From: an uncultured Gemmatimonadota bacterium
Lineage (GTDB): Bacteria > Gemmatimonadota > Gemmatimonadetes > Gemmatimonadales > GWC2-71-9
NCBI GenBank assembly: GCA_946480845.1
Contig: CAMLLJ010000029.1
Location: 1 to 16,157 of the forward strand
Direction of reading: 5' to 3'
Length of the DNA: 16,157 nt
The translations under genes and the position numbers were made by a program. The notes under the pieces were generated by a model. That model saw only the letters and a program-made list of their open reading frames with translations, ran no database searches and was not told where the DNA came from. Below are positions 7,190 through 15,570 of this stretch, in pieces. The first letter of the stretch is position 1. Each line of letters opens with the position of its first letter.

Positions 7190-8081
7190 CCGCGGCGCCG
7201 GCGCCGGCACGGACGCCGAGCACCCGGGTCGGGCGGGCCCCCGCCGTCGCCTGGTCCATCGCGTTTCTCGTCGCCGCCTTCGTGCTCGCGGGGATCGCGT
7301 CGTTCCTGCTGGCGCTCGTGGTCACCGGTTCGCCTGAGGCGGTGGTGCGGTGGCTCCCGCAGCCGGGGGCAGGGCCGCTCATGGTGCAGGGGATCGCCGC
7401 GCTGCTCGTGGCCATCCCGCTCACCTGGCTGATCGGCGTGCGCATCGGTGGGCTCGGCTGGGCGGACCTGCGCTACGAGCGCGGCGCCCGCGCGGCGAAG
7501 GGCTTCGGCGGAGGGCTCGGGATCGGCGCGCTGGCGGCCGGCGCTGCCCTCCTCCTCGCCGTGCTCCTGGGGAACGCCGTGTGGGTCGCCGATGGCGGCG
7601 GCATCGGTGCGTACGGGATGCGCGTGCTGGGCACCCTCGCGGTGCTCGCGCCTGCCGCGCTCGCCGAGGAGGTGCTCTTCCGCGGGGTGCCGCTCGTGCT
7701 GCTGGCCGCCGCCTTCGGGCGGGCGCCGGCGCTCGTCGCGCTGTCGGCGCTCTTCGGGGTGGCGCACCTCTACAACCCGAACGTGACCGCGCTGGGCGTG
7801 GTCAACATCATGGCCGCGGGCATCTTCCTGGGGCTCGCGTTCTATGCGCCGGGCGGCATCTGGACGGCGTTCGGCGCGCACCTGGGATGGAACGGGACGC
7901 TGGCGGCACTCGATGCCCCGGTGAGCGGGCTGCCGTTCCAGATTCCGATGATCGATTACGAACCGGGCGGGCCGTCGTGGCTCACTGGCGGGGCGTTCGG
8001 ACCGGAGGGCGGGCTCACCGCCACCGTTGCGATCGCGCTCGCCTCGGCGCTCACGGCGCGCCGCCTGGAAGGGAGACGCGC

Positions 8082-8085
<4 letters not shown>
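7186..8085 (+). CDS. CPBP-family intramembrane metalloprotease
   Basis: A 299-residue membrane protein with several hydrophobic helices. It carries the three motifs of the CPBP (CAAX protease and bacteriocin-processing) family: EEVLFRG at 161-167 with Glu161, Glu162 and Arg166, FGVAH with His194, and HLGWN with His232 and Asn236. These residues form the intramembrane metal site. Substrates of bacterial members are mostly unknown; some act in bacteriocin immunity or peptide maturation, but nothing here points to either. The best start is a TTG at 7186 that overlaps the bioY stop (TTGA); no in-frame ATG or GTG occurs before the first membrane helix, and no strong ribosome-binding site is seen, so translation is probably coupled. 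The stop overlaps the hbd ATG. The tight packing suggests co-transcription with bioY and hbd rather than a shared biochemical function. Confidence 0.88.
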
Positions 8086-8933
<848 letters not shown>

Positions 8934-8971
8934 CCCTTCGCGCCTCCCTCAACTCCGGAGCTCCACGGTTC

Positions 8972-10036
8972 ATGGACACCTTCGCCGACATCCAGGAGCT
9001 CGGGCACGAGCAGCTCGTCCTCTGCCACGACCCGTCCTGCGGGTACCTGGGCATCATCGCCATCCACGATACGACGCTGGGGCCGGCGCTCGGGGGCACG
9101 CGCTTCTGGAAGTACGCGAGCACCGATGAGGCGGTGACCGACGCGCTGCGGCTGGCGCGCGGCATGACCTACAAGGCGGCGGTGGCGGGGCTCAACCTGG
9201 GCGGCGGCAAGTCGGTGATCATCGGCGACAACAAGCGCACCGACCGGGAGGCGCTGTTCCGCGCGCACGGCCGCTTCATCGAGTCGCTCGGCGGGCGCTA
9301 CGTCACGGCCGAGGACGTCGGCACCAGCCCGGCGGACATGGAGCACGTGCGCCTGGAGACGGCGCACGTGGCCGGCCTCATGGGGCTGTCCGGCGATCCG
9401 TCGCCGGTCACCGCGTACGGGGTGTACATGGGCATGAAGGCCGCGGCGAAGGCGCGCTGGGGGAACGACAGCCTGAGCGCGAAGACGATTGCGGTGCAGG
9501 GTGCGGGCAAGGTGGCCTACTACCTCTGCCGCCATCTCCACGCCGAGGGCGCGAAGATCATCGTGACCGACATCGACGCGGAGAAGGCGAAGCGCGTGGT
9601 GGACGAGTTCGGCGCGAAGGCGGTGGCGCCGGACGTGATCTACGACCAGAAGGCCGACATCTACGCCCCCTGCGCCCTCGGCGCCACGATCAACGACGAC
9701 ACCCTCAAGCGGCTCAAGGTCGAGGTGATCGCCGGCGGCGCCAACAACCAGCTCGCCGAGCCCCGGCACGGCGACGCCCTGGAGTCCAAGGGCCTCACCT
9801 ACGCGCCGGACTACGTGATCAACGGTGGCGGGGTGATCAACGTGTACGGTGAGCTGCACCGCTGGCCCGAGGAGCGCTCGCGGAAGAAGGCGGGCGAGAT
9901 CTACGACACGATCACCCGCATCTTCGAGATCGCGAAGCGGGACGGCATCCCCTCGTACCGCGCCGCCGACCGGCTCGCCGAGCAGCGCATCGCCTCGGTG
10001 AGCGGGCTCGACCGCATCTGGCTGGGCAGCCGCTAA
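8972..10036 (+). CDS. ldh: Leucine (branched-chain amino acid) dehydrogenase
   Basis: NAD-dependent oxidative deamination of leucine, valine or isoleucine to 2-oxo acids, reversible, in the cytoplasm. The 354-residue length and motifs fit the Glu/Leu/Phe/Val dehydrogenase family. [16 protein letters not shown] (31-46) binds substrate. [20 protein letters not shown] contains Lys68 and Lys80, and TAEDVGTS contains Asp115, the catalytic set. The NAD domain has [11 protein letters not shown] (from 175), with Asp200/Asp202 ending the next strand, then GGANNQL and [14 protein letters not shown]. With the ATG at 8972 the two lysines fall at positions 68 and 80, as in characterised leucine dehydrogenases, and this supports that start. 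An in-frame GTG at 8930 overlaps the hbd stop and would add 14 residues with no family match. Phenylalanine or valine preference cannot be excluded. A CGGAG (8956-8960) lies 11 bases upstream, rather far. Confidence 0.92.
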   Translation: MDTFADIQELGHEQLVLCHDPSCGYLGIIAIHDTTLGPALGGTRFWKYASTDEAVTDALRLARGMTYKAAVAGLNLGGGKSVIIGDNKRTDREALFRAHGRFIESLGGRYVTAEDVGTSPADMEHVRLETAHVAGLMGLSGDPSPVTAYGVYMGMKAAAKARWGNDSLSAKTIAVQGAGKVAYYLCRHLHAEGAKIIVTDIDAEKAKRVVDEFGAKAVAPDVIYDQKADIYAPCALGATINDDTLKRLKVEVIAGGANNQLAEPRHGDALESKGLTYAPDYVINGGGVINVYGELHRWPEERSRKKAGEIYDTITRIFEIAKRDGIPSYRAADRLAEQRIASVSGLDRIWLGSR

Positions 10037-10051
10037 CCCCAGGATTGCCGA

Positions 10052-10495
10052 ATGCCTGAGACCATCCCCATCGGGGCCGACCACGCGGGCTTCCCGCTCA
10101 AGCAGCGGTTCATCGAGGAGCTCCGGCGCCTGGGCTACGAGCCGCTCGACCTCGGGACCCACTCGACGGAGTCGGCCGACTACCCGCCGATCGCGCACGA
10201 CCTCGCCCGGCGCATCGCGGGCGGCGAGGCCGCGCGCGGCATCCTGATGTGCGGGACGGGGCTCGGCATGTCCTACGCCGCAAACCGGCATCGCGGCGTG
10301 CGGGCGGCGGTCGCCTGGAGCCCGGACGTGGCGCGGCTCGCCCGCGAGCACAACGACGCCAACGTGCTCGTGGTCCCCTCGCGGCAGGTGCCCGAGGCGG
10401 ACGCGCTGGCGATCCTGCGCGCCTGGCTGGAGACAGCGTTCGAGGGCGGCCGCCACGCCCGGCGCGTCGCCGCGATCGACGCGGAGGGCGCATGA
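10052..10495 (+). CDS. rpiB: Ribose 5-phosphate isomerase B
   Basis: RpiB/LacAB-family isomerase that interconverts ribose 5-phosphate and ribulose 5-phosphate in the pentose phosphate pathway. The 147-residue product opens with [12 protein letters not shown] (Asp10, His11), has [10 protein letters not shown], the catalytic Cys67 in [20 protein letters not shown], and [14 protein letters not shown] near the C-terminus, which carries the phosphate-binding and ring-opening residues. AGGA (10041-10044) lies seven bases before the ATG. Its TGA overlaps the glyA ATG (ATGA). The rpiB-glyA neighbourhood is seen in distant bacteria such as Bacillus, so this is a conserved pairing that links pentose phosphate supply to one-carbon metabolism. 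The sugar-specific LacA/LacB members are unlikely here because no lactose or galactose genes are present. Confidence 0.95.
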   Translation: MPETIPIGADHAGFPLKQRFIEELRRLGYEPLDLGTHSTESADYPPIAHDLARRIAGGEAARGILMCGTGLGMSYAANRHRGVRAAVAWSPDVARLAREHNDANVLVVPSRQVPEADALAILRAWLETAFEGGRHARRVAAIDAEGA

Positions 10496-11772
10496 CGCTG
10501 CGGCACGACGCCACGCTGCGGGCCGCCGATCCCCTCGTCGCGGCGCTGGTGGACCGCGAGCTCGCGCGCCAGCGCGACGGGCTCGAGCTGATTGCCAGCG
10601 AGAACTTCGCCAGCCGCGCGGTGCTCGACGCGGCCGGCACGCCGCTCACCAACAAGTACGCCGAGGGGTATCCGGGCCGCCGCTACTACGGGGGCTGCGA
10701 GGTGGTGGACGAGGTGGAGCAGCTCGCCATCGACCGGGCGCTCGAGCTCTTCGGGGCGGGGCACGCCAACGTGCAGCCCCACTCCGGCGCGCAGGCCAAT
10801 TTCGCCGCCTTCATGGCCGTGCTCAAGCCGGGCGAGACCCTGCTCGGCATGTCGCTGCCGCACGGCGGGCACCTCTCCCACGGTGCCTCGGTCAACCACA
10901 GCGGCGTCATCTGGCGCGCGGTGCACTACGGCGTGGACCCGGCGACCGGGCTGATCGACTACGGCGCCGTGCGCGAGCAGGCGAGGCGCGAGCAGCCGCG
11001 GCTCATCGTGGCCGGCGGGAGCGCCTATTCGCGGATCATCGACTTCGCCGAGTTCCGGTCCATCGCGGACGAGGTGGGCGCCACGCTGCTCGTGGACATG
11101 GCCCACTTCGCCGGGCTGGTTGCCGGCGGCGTCTACCCCTCACCGGTGCCGCACGCGCAGGTGGTCACCAGCACCACGCACAAGACGCTGCGCGGGCCGC
11201 GGGGCGGCCTCATCCTCTGCGATGCGGCGCTCGCGAAGGCGGTGGACAAGTCGGTGTTCCCGGGCACCCAGGGCGGCCCGCTCGAGCACATCATCGCCGC
11301 CAAGGCGGTGGCGTTCGGCGAGGCGCTGACGCCGGATTTCCGCCGCTACGCTACGCGGACCGTGGAGAACGCGCGCGCGCTCGCGGAGGCGCTGGTCGCC
11401 TGCGGCTTCGCCATCGTCTCGGGTGGCACCGACTCGCACCTCATGCTGGTGGACCTCCGCCCCAAGGGCATCACCGGCAAGGCCGCGGAGCAGACGCTGG
11501 GCCGGGCCGGGATCACGGTGAACAAGAACACGATCCCGGACGACCCGCAGTCGCCCTTCGTCACCAGCGGCGTCCGCCTGGGGACGCCCGCGCTCACCAC
11601 GCGCGGCATGGGGACCGGCGAGATGGAGCGCATCGCGGTGCTGATCGACCGCGCGCTCTCCGGGGCCGATGACGGTGAGCTCGCCCGGATCCGCCGCGAC
11701 GTCGAGGCGCTCGCGGAGGAGTTCCCGCTCTACGCCCCGGCGCGGGCGCCCCGCGAGGCGGTGGGGCGATGA
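10492..11772 (+). CDS. glyA: Serine hydroxymethyltransferase
   Basis: PLP enzyme that converts serine plus tetrahydrofolate to glycine plus 5,10-methylene-tetrahydrofolate, the main source of one-carbon units. The 426-residue length is typical of bacterial SHMT. Recognised blocks in order: [11 protein letters not shown] (31-41, with catalytic Glu37), [15 protein letters not shown] (54-68), [11 protein letters not shown] (93-103), [13 protein letters not shown] (201-213, Asp202 and His205 at the cofactor), and [15 protein letters not shown] (225-239) with the PLP lysine Lys231. The C-terminal domain has [19 protein letters not shown] and [11 protein letters not shown]. The start overlaps the rpiB stop and the stop overlaps the next ATG, both as ATGA, so it is the middle of a tightly coupled trio. 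No glycine riboswitch or PurR-like site was seen upstream, and the coupling leaves no room for one. Confidence 0.98.
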   Translation: MTLRHDATLRAADPLVAALVDRELARQRDGLELIASENFASRAVLDAAGTPLTNKYAEGYPGRRYYGGCEVVDEVEQLAIDRALELFGAGHANVQPHSGAQANFAAFMAVLKPGETLLGMSLPHGGHLSHGASVNHSGVIWRAVHYGVDPATGLIDYGAVREQARREQPRLIVAGGSAYSRIIDFAEFRSIADEVGATLLVDMAHFAGLVAGGVYPSPVPHAQVVTSTTHKTLRGPRGGLILCDAALAKAVDKSVFPGTQGGPLEHIIAAKAVAFGEALTPDFRRYATRTVENARALAEALVACGFAIVSGGTDSHLMLVDLRPKGITGKAAEQTLGRAGITVNKNTIPDDPQSPFVTSGVRLGTPALTTRGMGTGEMERIAVLIDRALSGADDGELARIRRDVEALAEEFPLYAPARAPREAVGR

Positions 11773-12155
11773 GCGAGCTGCAGTTCGCCGACGGCGTCCT
11801 CGCCCGGATCCGCGCCAACGGCGGGCACTTCGACGAGCGCGGCTATCTGTTCGTGCTCGCGGCCATCGAATACCTTCAGTCACGGCTCGAGGTGCGCCGC
11901 CACGTGAGCGGTGCCGAGCTGGCGTGGGCCTGCCGCGACTTTGCGGTGCGGCAGTTCGGCCTGATGGCCGAGACGGTGCTCGGGCACTGGGGGCTGACCC
12001 GGACCGACGACTTCGGCCGCATCGTCTTCACGCTGGTCGAGGTGGGGCTCCTCGTCACCCAGCCCGGGGACCGCGAGGCCGACTTCGCGGCGGTCTACGA
12101 TTTTCACGAGGCGTTCAGCGCCTCGTACCAGTGGCAGCACCTTCCGGGAGTCTGA
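11769..12155 (+). CDS. Minf_1886-family protein of unknown function
   Basis: A 128-residue soluble protein that I recognise by pattern as the uncharacterised Minf_1886 family of Planctomycetota, Verrucomicrobiota and related phyla. Matching points: an N-terminal helix ([10 protein letters not shown]), a Tyr-Leu-Phe segment ([13 protein letters not shown], 25-37), [21 protein letters not shown] (residues 44-64), and a Trp-Gly motif followed by [16 protein letters not shown] (80-95). The C-terminus has [18 protein letters not shown]. No enzyme motif, metal site or membrane segment is evident, and the function is not known. The ATG overlaps the glyA stop (ATGA); GAGG (11755-11758) inside glyA may act as its ribosome-binding site. 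A zinc-ribbon gene follows after 30 bases. The association with glyA may reflect operon packing only. Confidence 0.82.
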   Translation: MSELQFADGVLARIRANGGHFDERGYLFVLAAIEYLQSRLEVRRHVSGAELAWACRDFAVRQFGLMAETVLGHWGLTRTDDFGRIVFTLVEVGLLVTQPGDREADFAAVYDFHEAFSASYQWQHLPGV

Positions 12156-12173
12156 TCGGGTGGCTGGGTACAT

Positions 12174-12181
12174 GAGGGAGG
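12174..12181 (+). promoter_or_regulatory. Strong Shine-Dalgarno site for the zinc-ribbon gene
   Basis: GAGGGAGG lies four bases before the ATG at 12186. It fixes the start of the 64-codon gene and is the strongest ribosome-binding site I see in the rightward genes, many of which rely on stop-start overlap instead. The spacing is a little short. Confidence 0.7.
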
Positions 12182-12185
12182 TCGC

Positions 12186-12380
12186 ATGGAAACCAGAGAC
12201 TGGCCCGCCTGTCGCAAGTGTTCGGTAGGATCGCTCATTCCCCTGTCGGACTACGGCCGCGACGGCGCGCCCATCACCTACAAGGCCTGGGTCTGCAGCA
12301 ACCCGGAGTGCGGGTTCAACATCCGCATCGACAACGGCGAGATCTCCTTCGGGCGGACGATCGGCCAGAGCCAGAAGTGA
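12186..12380 (+). CDS. Small zinc-ribbon protein, unknown function
   Basis: A 64-residue protein with two cysteine pairs, C9-x2-C12 and C37-x4-C42, about 24 residues apart, the layout of a zinc ribbon. The second pair is embedded in WVCSNPECGFNIRIDNGEI, with a beta-rich context expected for the second zinc knuckle. The first lies in WPACRKCSVGSLIPLSDYGR. No other domain is present, and there is no signal peptide or membrane segment. The strong ribosome-binding site and the ordered cysteines argue that it is real and well translated. It sits 30 bases after the Minf_1886-family gene and 17 bases before nnr, so it is probably co-transcribed with them. Zinc ribbons of this size often bind nucleic acid or partner proteins, but nothing here identifies the partner. 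No named family was recognised. Confidence 0.78.
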   Translation: METRDWPACRKCSVGSLIPLSDYGRDGAPITYKAWVCSNPECGFNIRIDNGEISFGRTIGQSQK

Positions 12381-12397
12381 CCGCAGCGCCCCGCTGA

Positions 12398-13951
12398 ATG
12401 CCCGCCGTTCCGATCCTTTCGCCCGCCGAGTCCGAGCAGTGGGACGCCCTCGCCGAGGGGGCGGGAACCTCGCGTGCCACGCTCATGGAGTGCGCGGGCC
12501 GGGCCGCGGCGGGGCTGCTGTGCGAGCGGTTCGCCGTCGAGCTCGCGCGCGGCGTGCTCGTCGCGGCGGGCCGGGGGAACAACGGCGGCGACGGATGGGT
12601 GGTCGCCCGGGCGCTGCACCGCGCGGGGGTCGCCGTGTGGGTGGCGCCCGTCGCGGGAGACCGCGCACCGCTCTGCGAAGCAGCCGCCGGGCGGGCGCAC
12701 CGCGAAGGGGTGCGCGACGTCCCGCCGGAAGGACCATGGCCGTCGGTCGGGCTCGCGGTGGACGCCCTGCTCGGCACCGGCGCGCGGGGCGCACCGGCGG
12801 CCGGCATCCAGGCGCTCACCGAGCGGATTGCCGAGCTGCGCGTACCGGTCATCGCGCTCGACGGTCCGACCGGCGTGGACCTCGGGAGCGGCGTCGTGCA
12901 CGGCTCGGCGCGCGCCGACCTCACGATCACCTTCGGCGGCTTCCGGCGCGGCCATCTCCTGGCTCGCGACGAGGTGGGCGATGTGGCAGTCGTGGATGTG
13001 GGCCATCCGCTCCCGCAGAGCGGCTGGACGCGCCTGGTCTCGGACGCCTGGGCGGCGCGCCGCGGCCCGCGGCTCGCCGCTACGGCGCACAAGGGGGAGC
13101 GCGGCAGGATCGTGATCGTGGGTGGCGCACCGGGCATGTCCGGCGCGCTCCGGCTCGCCGCGCGCGCGGCGCTCGCTGCAGGCGCCGGGTATGTTCACGC
13201 GGTGGCGCCGGAGCAGACCGCGGCCGAGCTGCGGGTCGCGGAGCCGGAGCTGCTGACGCTGACGCAGGCGTTCGAGGCGCCTCCGGGCAGCGAGGTCACG
13301 GAGCTCATCGGCCGGGCCGACACGGTCGTGGTCGGGCCGGGGCTCGGCCGGGCCGATGGGCGGATCGCGCTCGTCGAGCGGGTCGTCGGCGGCGCCAGGC
13401 GCGCGGTGCTCGATGCCGACGCGCTCATCGCCTTCCAGGGCGCCGAGGCGCGACTGGCCGCGCTGGCGCAGCGGACGACGCTCGTGCTCACGCCGCATCC
13501 GGGCGAGTTCCGGGCGCTGTTTCCCGATCTCGCGGCGGCGCGCGAGCTGGATCCATGGGCCGCAGCGGCGGAGGCCTCCGCGCGGAGCGGTGCCACCGTC
13601 CTGCTCAAGGGCGTGCCCACCGTGATCGGCCGGGAAGGGAGCGCTCCCCTCACGGTGGCGTCCGGCAATCCCGGCCTCGGCACCGGCGGGAGCGGCGACG
13701 TGCTCAGCGGGATCCTCGCGACCCTTCTCGCCCAGCTCGACGATCCCCAGCTCGCGGCGGCACTCGCGGCCCATGCGCTCGGGCGCGCAGCCGATGCCGG
13801 CGCGCGCCGGGTGAGCGCGCGGGCGCTCAGGCCGCTCGACGTGGTGGCGGCGCTGCCGGATGTGTGGACGCAGTGGGAGCGCCGGCGGCGCAGCCCGCTG
13901 GCGCCGCGGCCACCGCTGCTCGCGGAGCTGCCGCGGCCAGCGACAGCCTAG
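12398..13951 (+). CDS. nnr: Bifunctional NAD(P)H-hydrate epimerase / ADP-dependent NAD(P)H-hydrate dehydratase
   Basis: Repairs hydrated NADH and NADPH: the N-terminal YjeF_N half epimerises (R)- to (S)-NAD(P)HX, and the C-terminal ribokinase-like half dehydrates the S form using ADP (or ATP). The 517-residue length fits the fused bacterial form. The epimerase half shows GRGNNGGDGWVVARAL (58-73) and ALDGPTGVDLGSG (153-165). The dehydratase half, from about 210, shows KGERGRIVIVGGAPGMSGAL, VVGPGLG (301-307), VLTPHPGEF (353-361) and NPGLGTGGSGDVLSGIL (414-430) with catalytic Asp424. In the epimerase, a Lys often found in an FGxxKxG motif appears as Arg (FGGFRRG, 179-185). The ATG lies 17 bases after the zinc-ribbon gene. 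The common partner tsaE is not adjacent. Confidence 0.95.
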   Translation: MPAVPILSPAESEQWDALAEGAGTSRATLMECAGRAAAGLLCERFAVELARGVLVAAGRGNNGGDGWVVARALHRAGVAVWVAPVAGDRAPLCEAAAGRAHREGVRDVPPEGPWPSVGLAVDALLGTGARGAPAAGIQALTERIAELRVPVIALDGPTGVDLGSGVVHGSARADLTITFGGFRRGHLLARDEVGDVAVVDVGHPLPQSGWTRLVSDAWAARRGPRLAATAHKGERGRIVIVGGAPGMSGALRLAARAALAAGAGYVHAVAPEQTAAELRVAEPELLTLTQAFEAPPGSEVTELIGRADTVVVGPGLGRADGRIALVERVVGGARRAVLDADALIAFQGAEARLAALAQRTTLVLTPHPGEFRALFPDLAAARELDPWAAAAEASARSGATVLLKGVPTVIGREGSAPLTVASGNPGLGTGGSGDVLSGILATLLAQLDDPQLAAALAAHALGRAADAGARRVSARALRPLDVVAALPDVWTQWERRRRSPLAPRPPLLAELPRPATA

Positions 13952-13983
13952 ATCTGACAAGTTACTTTATATAAGAGCCATAA
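13952..13983 (+). promoter_or_regulatory. AT-rich leader of the propeller gene, possible promoter
   Basis: This 32-base gap holds CTGACA (13954-13959), the palindrome TTATATAA (13967-13974) with TATAAG inside it, and AAGAG (13973-13977) six bases before the ATG. It is by far the most AT-rich spot in the window. The CTGACA to TATAAG distance is only ten bases, too short for a standard sigma-70 pair, so I do not assign hexamers. It probably marks the start of a new transcription unit after nnr, or an accessible translation start. No terminator hairpin is visible. Confidence 0.4.
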
Positions 13984-15570
13984 ATGGTTGGTGCCAAGTC
14001 GCTTAACGTGATACTCGCGGTGTTGTCCGCGGTGCCGGCCATCGCATCGCCCGCCCGCGCGCAACGGCCCAGCCGCGACTGGTCGCACGAGGACCGCACG
14101 GTCATCGGCGACTTCACCCACATCCGCACCGTCGCGGCCGCCTCCGACCGCGTGTTCGTCACCTCGCCCACCGCGTTGCTGGTCTGGCTTCCGCACTTCG
14201 AGCGATGGGAGGGCCCATTCCTCCCGCCCGACCCGCGCCTGCTCGAGGACGCGATCGGCGCGCTGGTCGATCCGCTCGATAATTCGCTCTGGCTCGCGCG
14301 TCCCGAGGGCTGGACGCATTACGAGCCCGAGCTCGACAACTGGACCAGCGGCGACGTGCCCGGCCGCGTTCAGGGCATGGCGTTCGACCTGGCGGCGCCG
14401 CTCGGCGGCCTGTTGCTGCAGACGTCGTCCGGCTGGCTGCAGGTGCCGCGCGGCGGCTTCGCGGCAGTGGACACCGATCCGCCGGCCCAGCCGCTCCGGC
14501 CCGGCTCGGCCGCCGAGCTGCTGCGCACCAATCCCAGTTTCCAGGCGCTCGGCTCGCAGTTCCTGCTCGACGGCCGGCTCACCGAGGCGCGCCTCACCGC
14601 GGCCGCGCGCAGCTTCGACCGGCTCGGCTGGTTCATCGGCACCTTGGGCGTCGGCCTCCTCTACCTGCGCGAAGGCGCGGCAATCCCCGACCGGCTCTCC
14701 TTCGGCCTCGCGGGCGAGGAGCTGACCGCGGTGTTCGCAGCGCCGGGCGGCGTCTGGGTCGCCAGCGCGCGCACGCGGACGCGGCCCACGGCGATCAGTT
14801 TCGTCGCGTCCGACCTGAGCGCCTTCCGCACCGTCCTCGGGCCGCCGGCCACCGGGCTTCCGTTCACGGTGGTGCGGCAGATGATCGGGCTGGGCACCTC
14901 GCTCTGGGCCGCGACCGATGGCGGCGTCGCGCGCATCGAGCCGTCGAGCGGCCGCGTGGACATCATCGACGACCGTCTCGGCCTCCCCGACGGCCGGGCA
15001 TACGACATCACCGCACGCCGCGGGTGGCTCGCGGTCGGCACGGCGCGCGGCGCGGCGCGGATGACCGACTCCGCGGCCGTGATCCGCATAGCGCCGTCCT
15101 ACAGCGAAGCCGCGTACGCGGTGGCCATCGCGGGCGACACCACCTGGATCGGCACGCCGACGGGCCTCTTCTTCACGCTGAGCCGCGACGGGGACCTGGT
15201 CAGGCCGGCCGGCCTCGGCACGGTCGCGGCGCGTGAACCGGTGCTGGGGCTCGCCTGGCTGGGTGAGACGCTCGTGGCACTCACCCCCGAGCGGCTCATC
15301 TCGCGGGACGCGCGGGGGCGCTGGGAGATCGGCCCGGTGCTGTCGACGCAGGTCGGCCGGCTCAGGGCGCTGGCGCCCGACGGCGCAGGCGTATGGGTCG
15401 CGGGCGAGCGAGGCGCCGGGTTCGCGCGCCTCGACCTGCCGATCGTGCGCCCGCTCATGATCGGCGACCTCCCCGGCGAGCCGCGAGATGTCGCCGTGGA
15501 TGCGGACCATCTCTGGGTGGCAACGTCGGCGGGCCTGGTCCGCTTCCGCCGCGACGCGGTGCGGCCGTGA
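13984..15570 (+). CDS. Secreted beta-propeller protein, function unknown
   Basis: A 528-residue protein with a Sec signal peptide: Lys5, hydrophobic VILAVLSAVPAIA, and a probable AxA cleavage after Ala26 (ARA-Q). The mature part has repeated blades of the form (L/V/T)W-(V/I/A)-(A/G)-T-xx-G-(L/V)-xRx. Examples are WFIGTLGVGLLYL (216-228), LWAATDGGVARIE (307-319), WLAVGTARGAARM (348-360), TWIGTPTGLFFTL (387-399), VWVAGERGAGFARLD (470-484) and LWVATSAGLVRFRR (510-523). Further partial blades lie near 101 and 257. This is like the propeller repeats in the sensor part of hybrid histidine kinases (Reg_prop), but no kinase or transmembrane domain follows. About seven or eight blades fit the length. 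Likely periplasmic or exported. AAGAG lies six bases before the ATG. The TGA overlaps the thiL start (GTGA), an odd neighbour for an exported protein. Confidence 0.82.
   Translation: MVGAKSLNVILAVLSAVPAIASPARAQRPSRDWSHEDRTVIGDFTHIRTVAAASDRVFVTSPTALLVWLPHFERWEGPFLPPDPRLLEDAIGALVDPLDNSLWLARPEGWTHYEPELDNWTSGDVPGRVQGMAFDLAAPLGGLLLQTSSGWLQVPRGGFAAVDTDPPAQPLRPGSAAELLRTNPSFQALGSQFLLDGRLTEARLTAAARSFDRLGWFIGTLGVGLLYLREGAAIPDRLSFGLAGEELTAVFAAPGGVWVASARTRTRPTAISFVASDLSAFRTVLGPPATGLPFTVVRQMIGLGTSLWAATDGGVARIEPSSGRVDIIDDRLGLPDGRAYDITARRGWLAVGTARGAARMTDSAAVIRIAPSYSEAAYAVAIAGDTTWIGTPTGLFFTLSRDGDLVRPAGLGTVAAREPVLGLAWLGETLVALTPERLISRDARGRWEIGPVLSTQVGRLRALAPDGAGVWVAGERGAGFARLDLPIVRPLMIGDLPGEPRDVAVDADHLWVATSAGLVRFRRDAVRP

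Noticed and set aside
12278..13960. Long minus-strand open frame opposite nnr
   Set aside because: nnr shows every family motif on the plus strand; the antisense product is low-complexity and has no recognisable domain.
13951..13983. Rho-independent terminator after nnr
   Set aside because: There is an AT-rich palindrome but no GC-rich stem followed by a T run.
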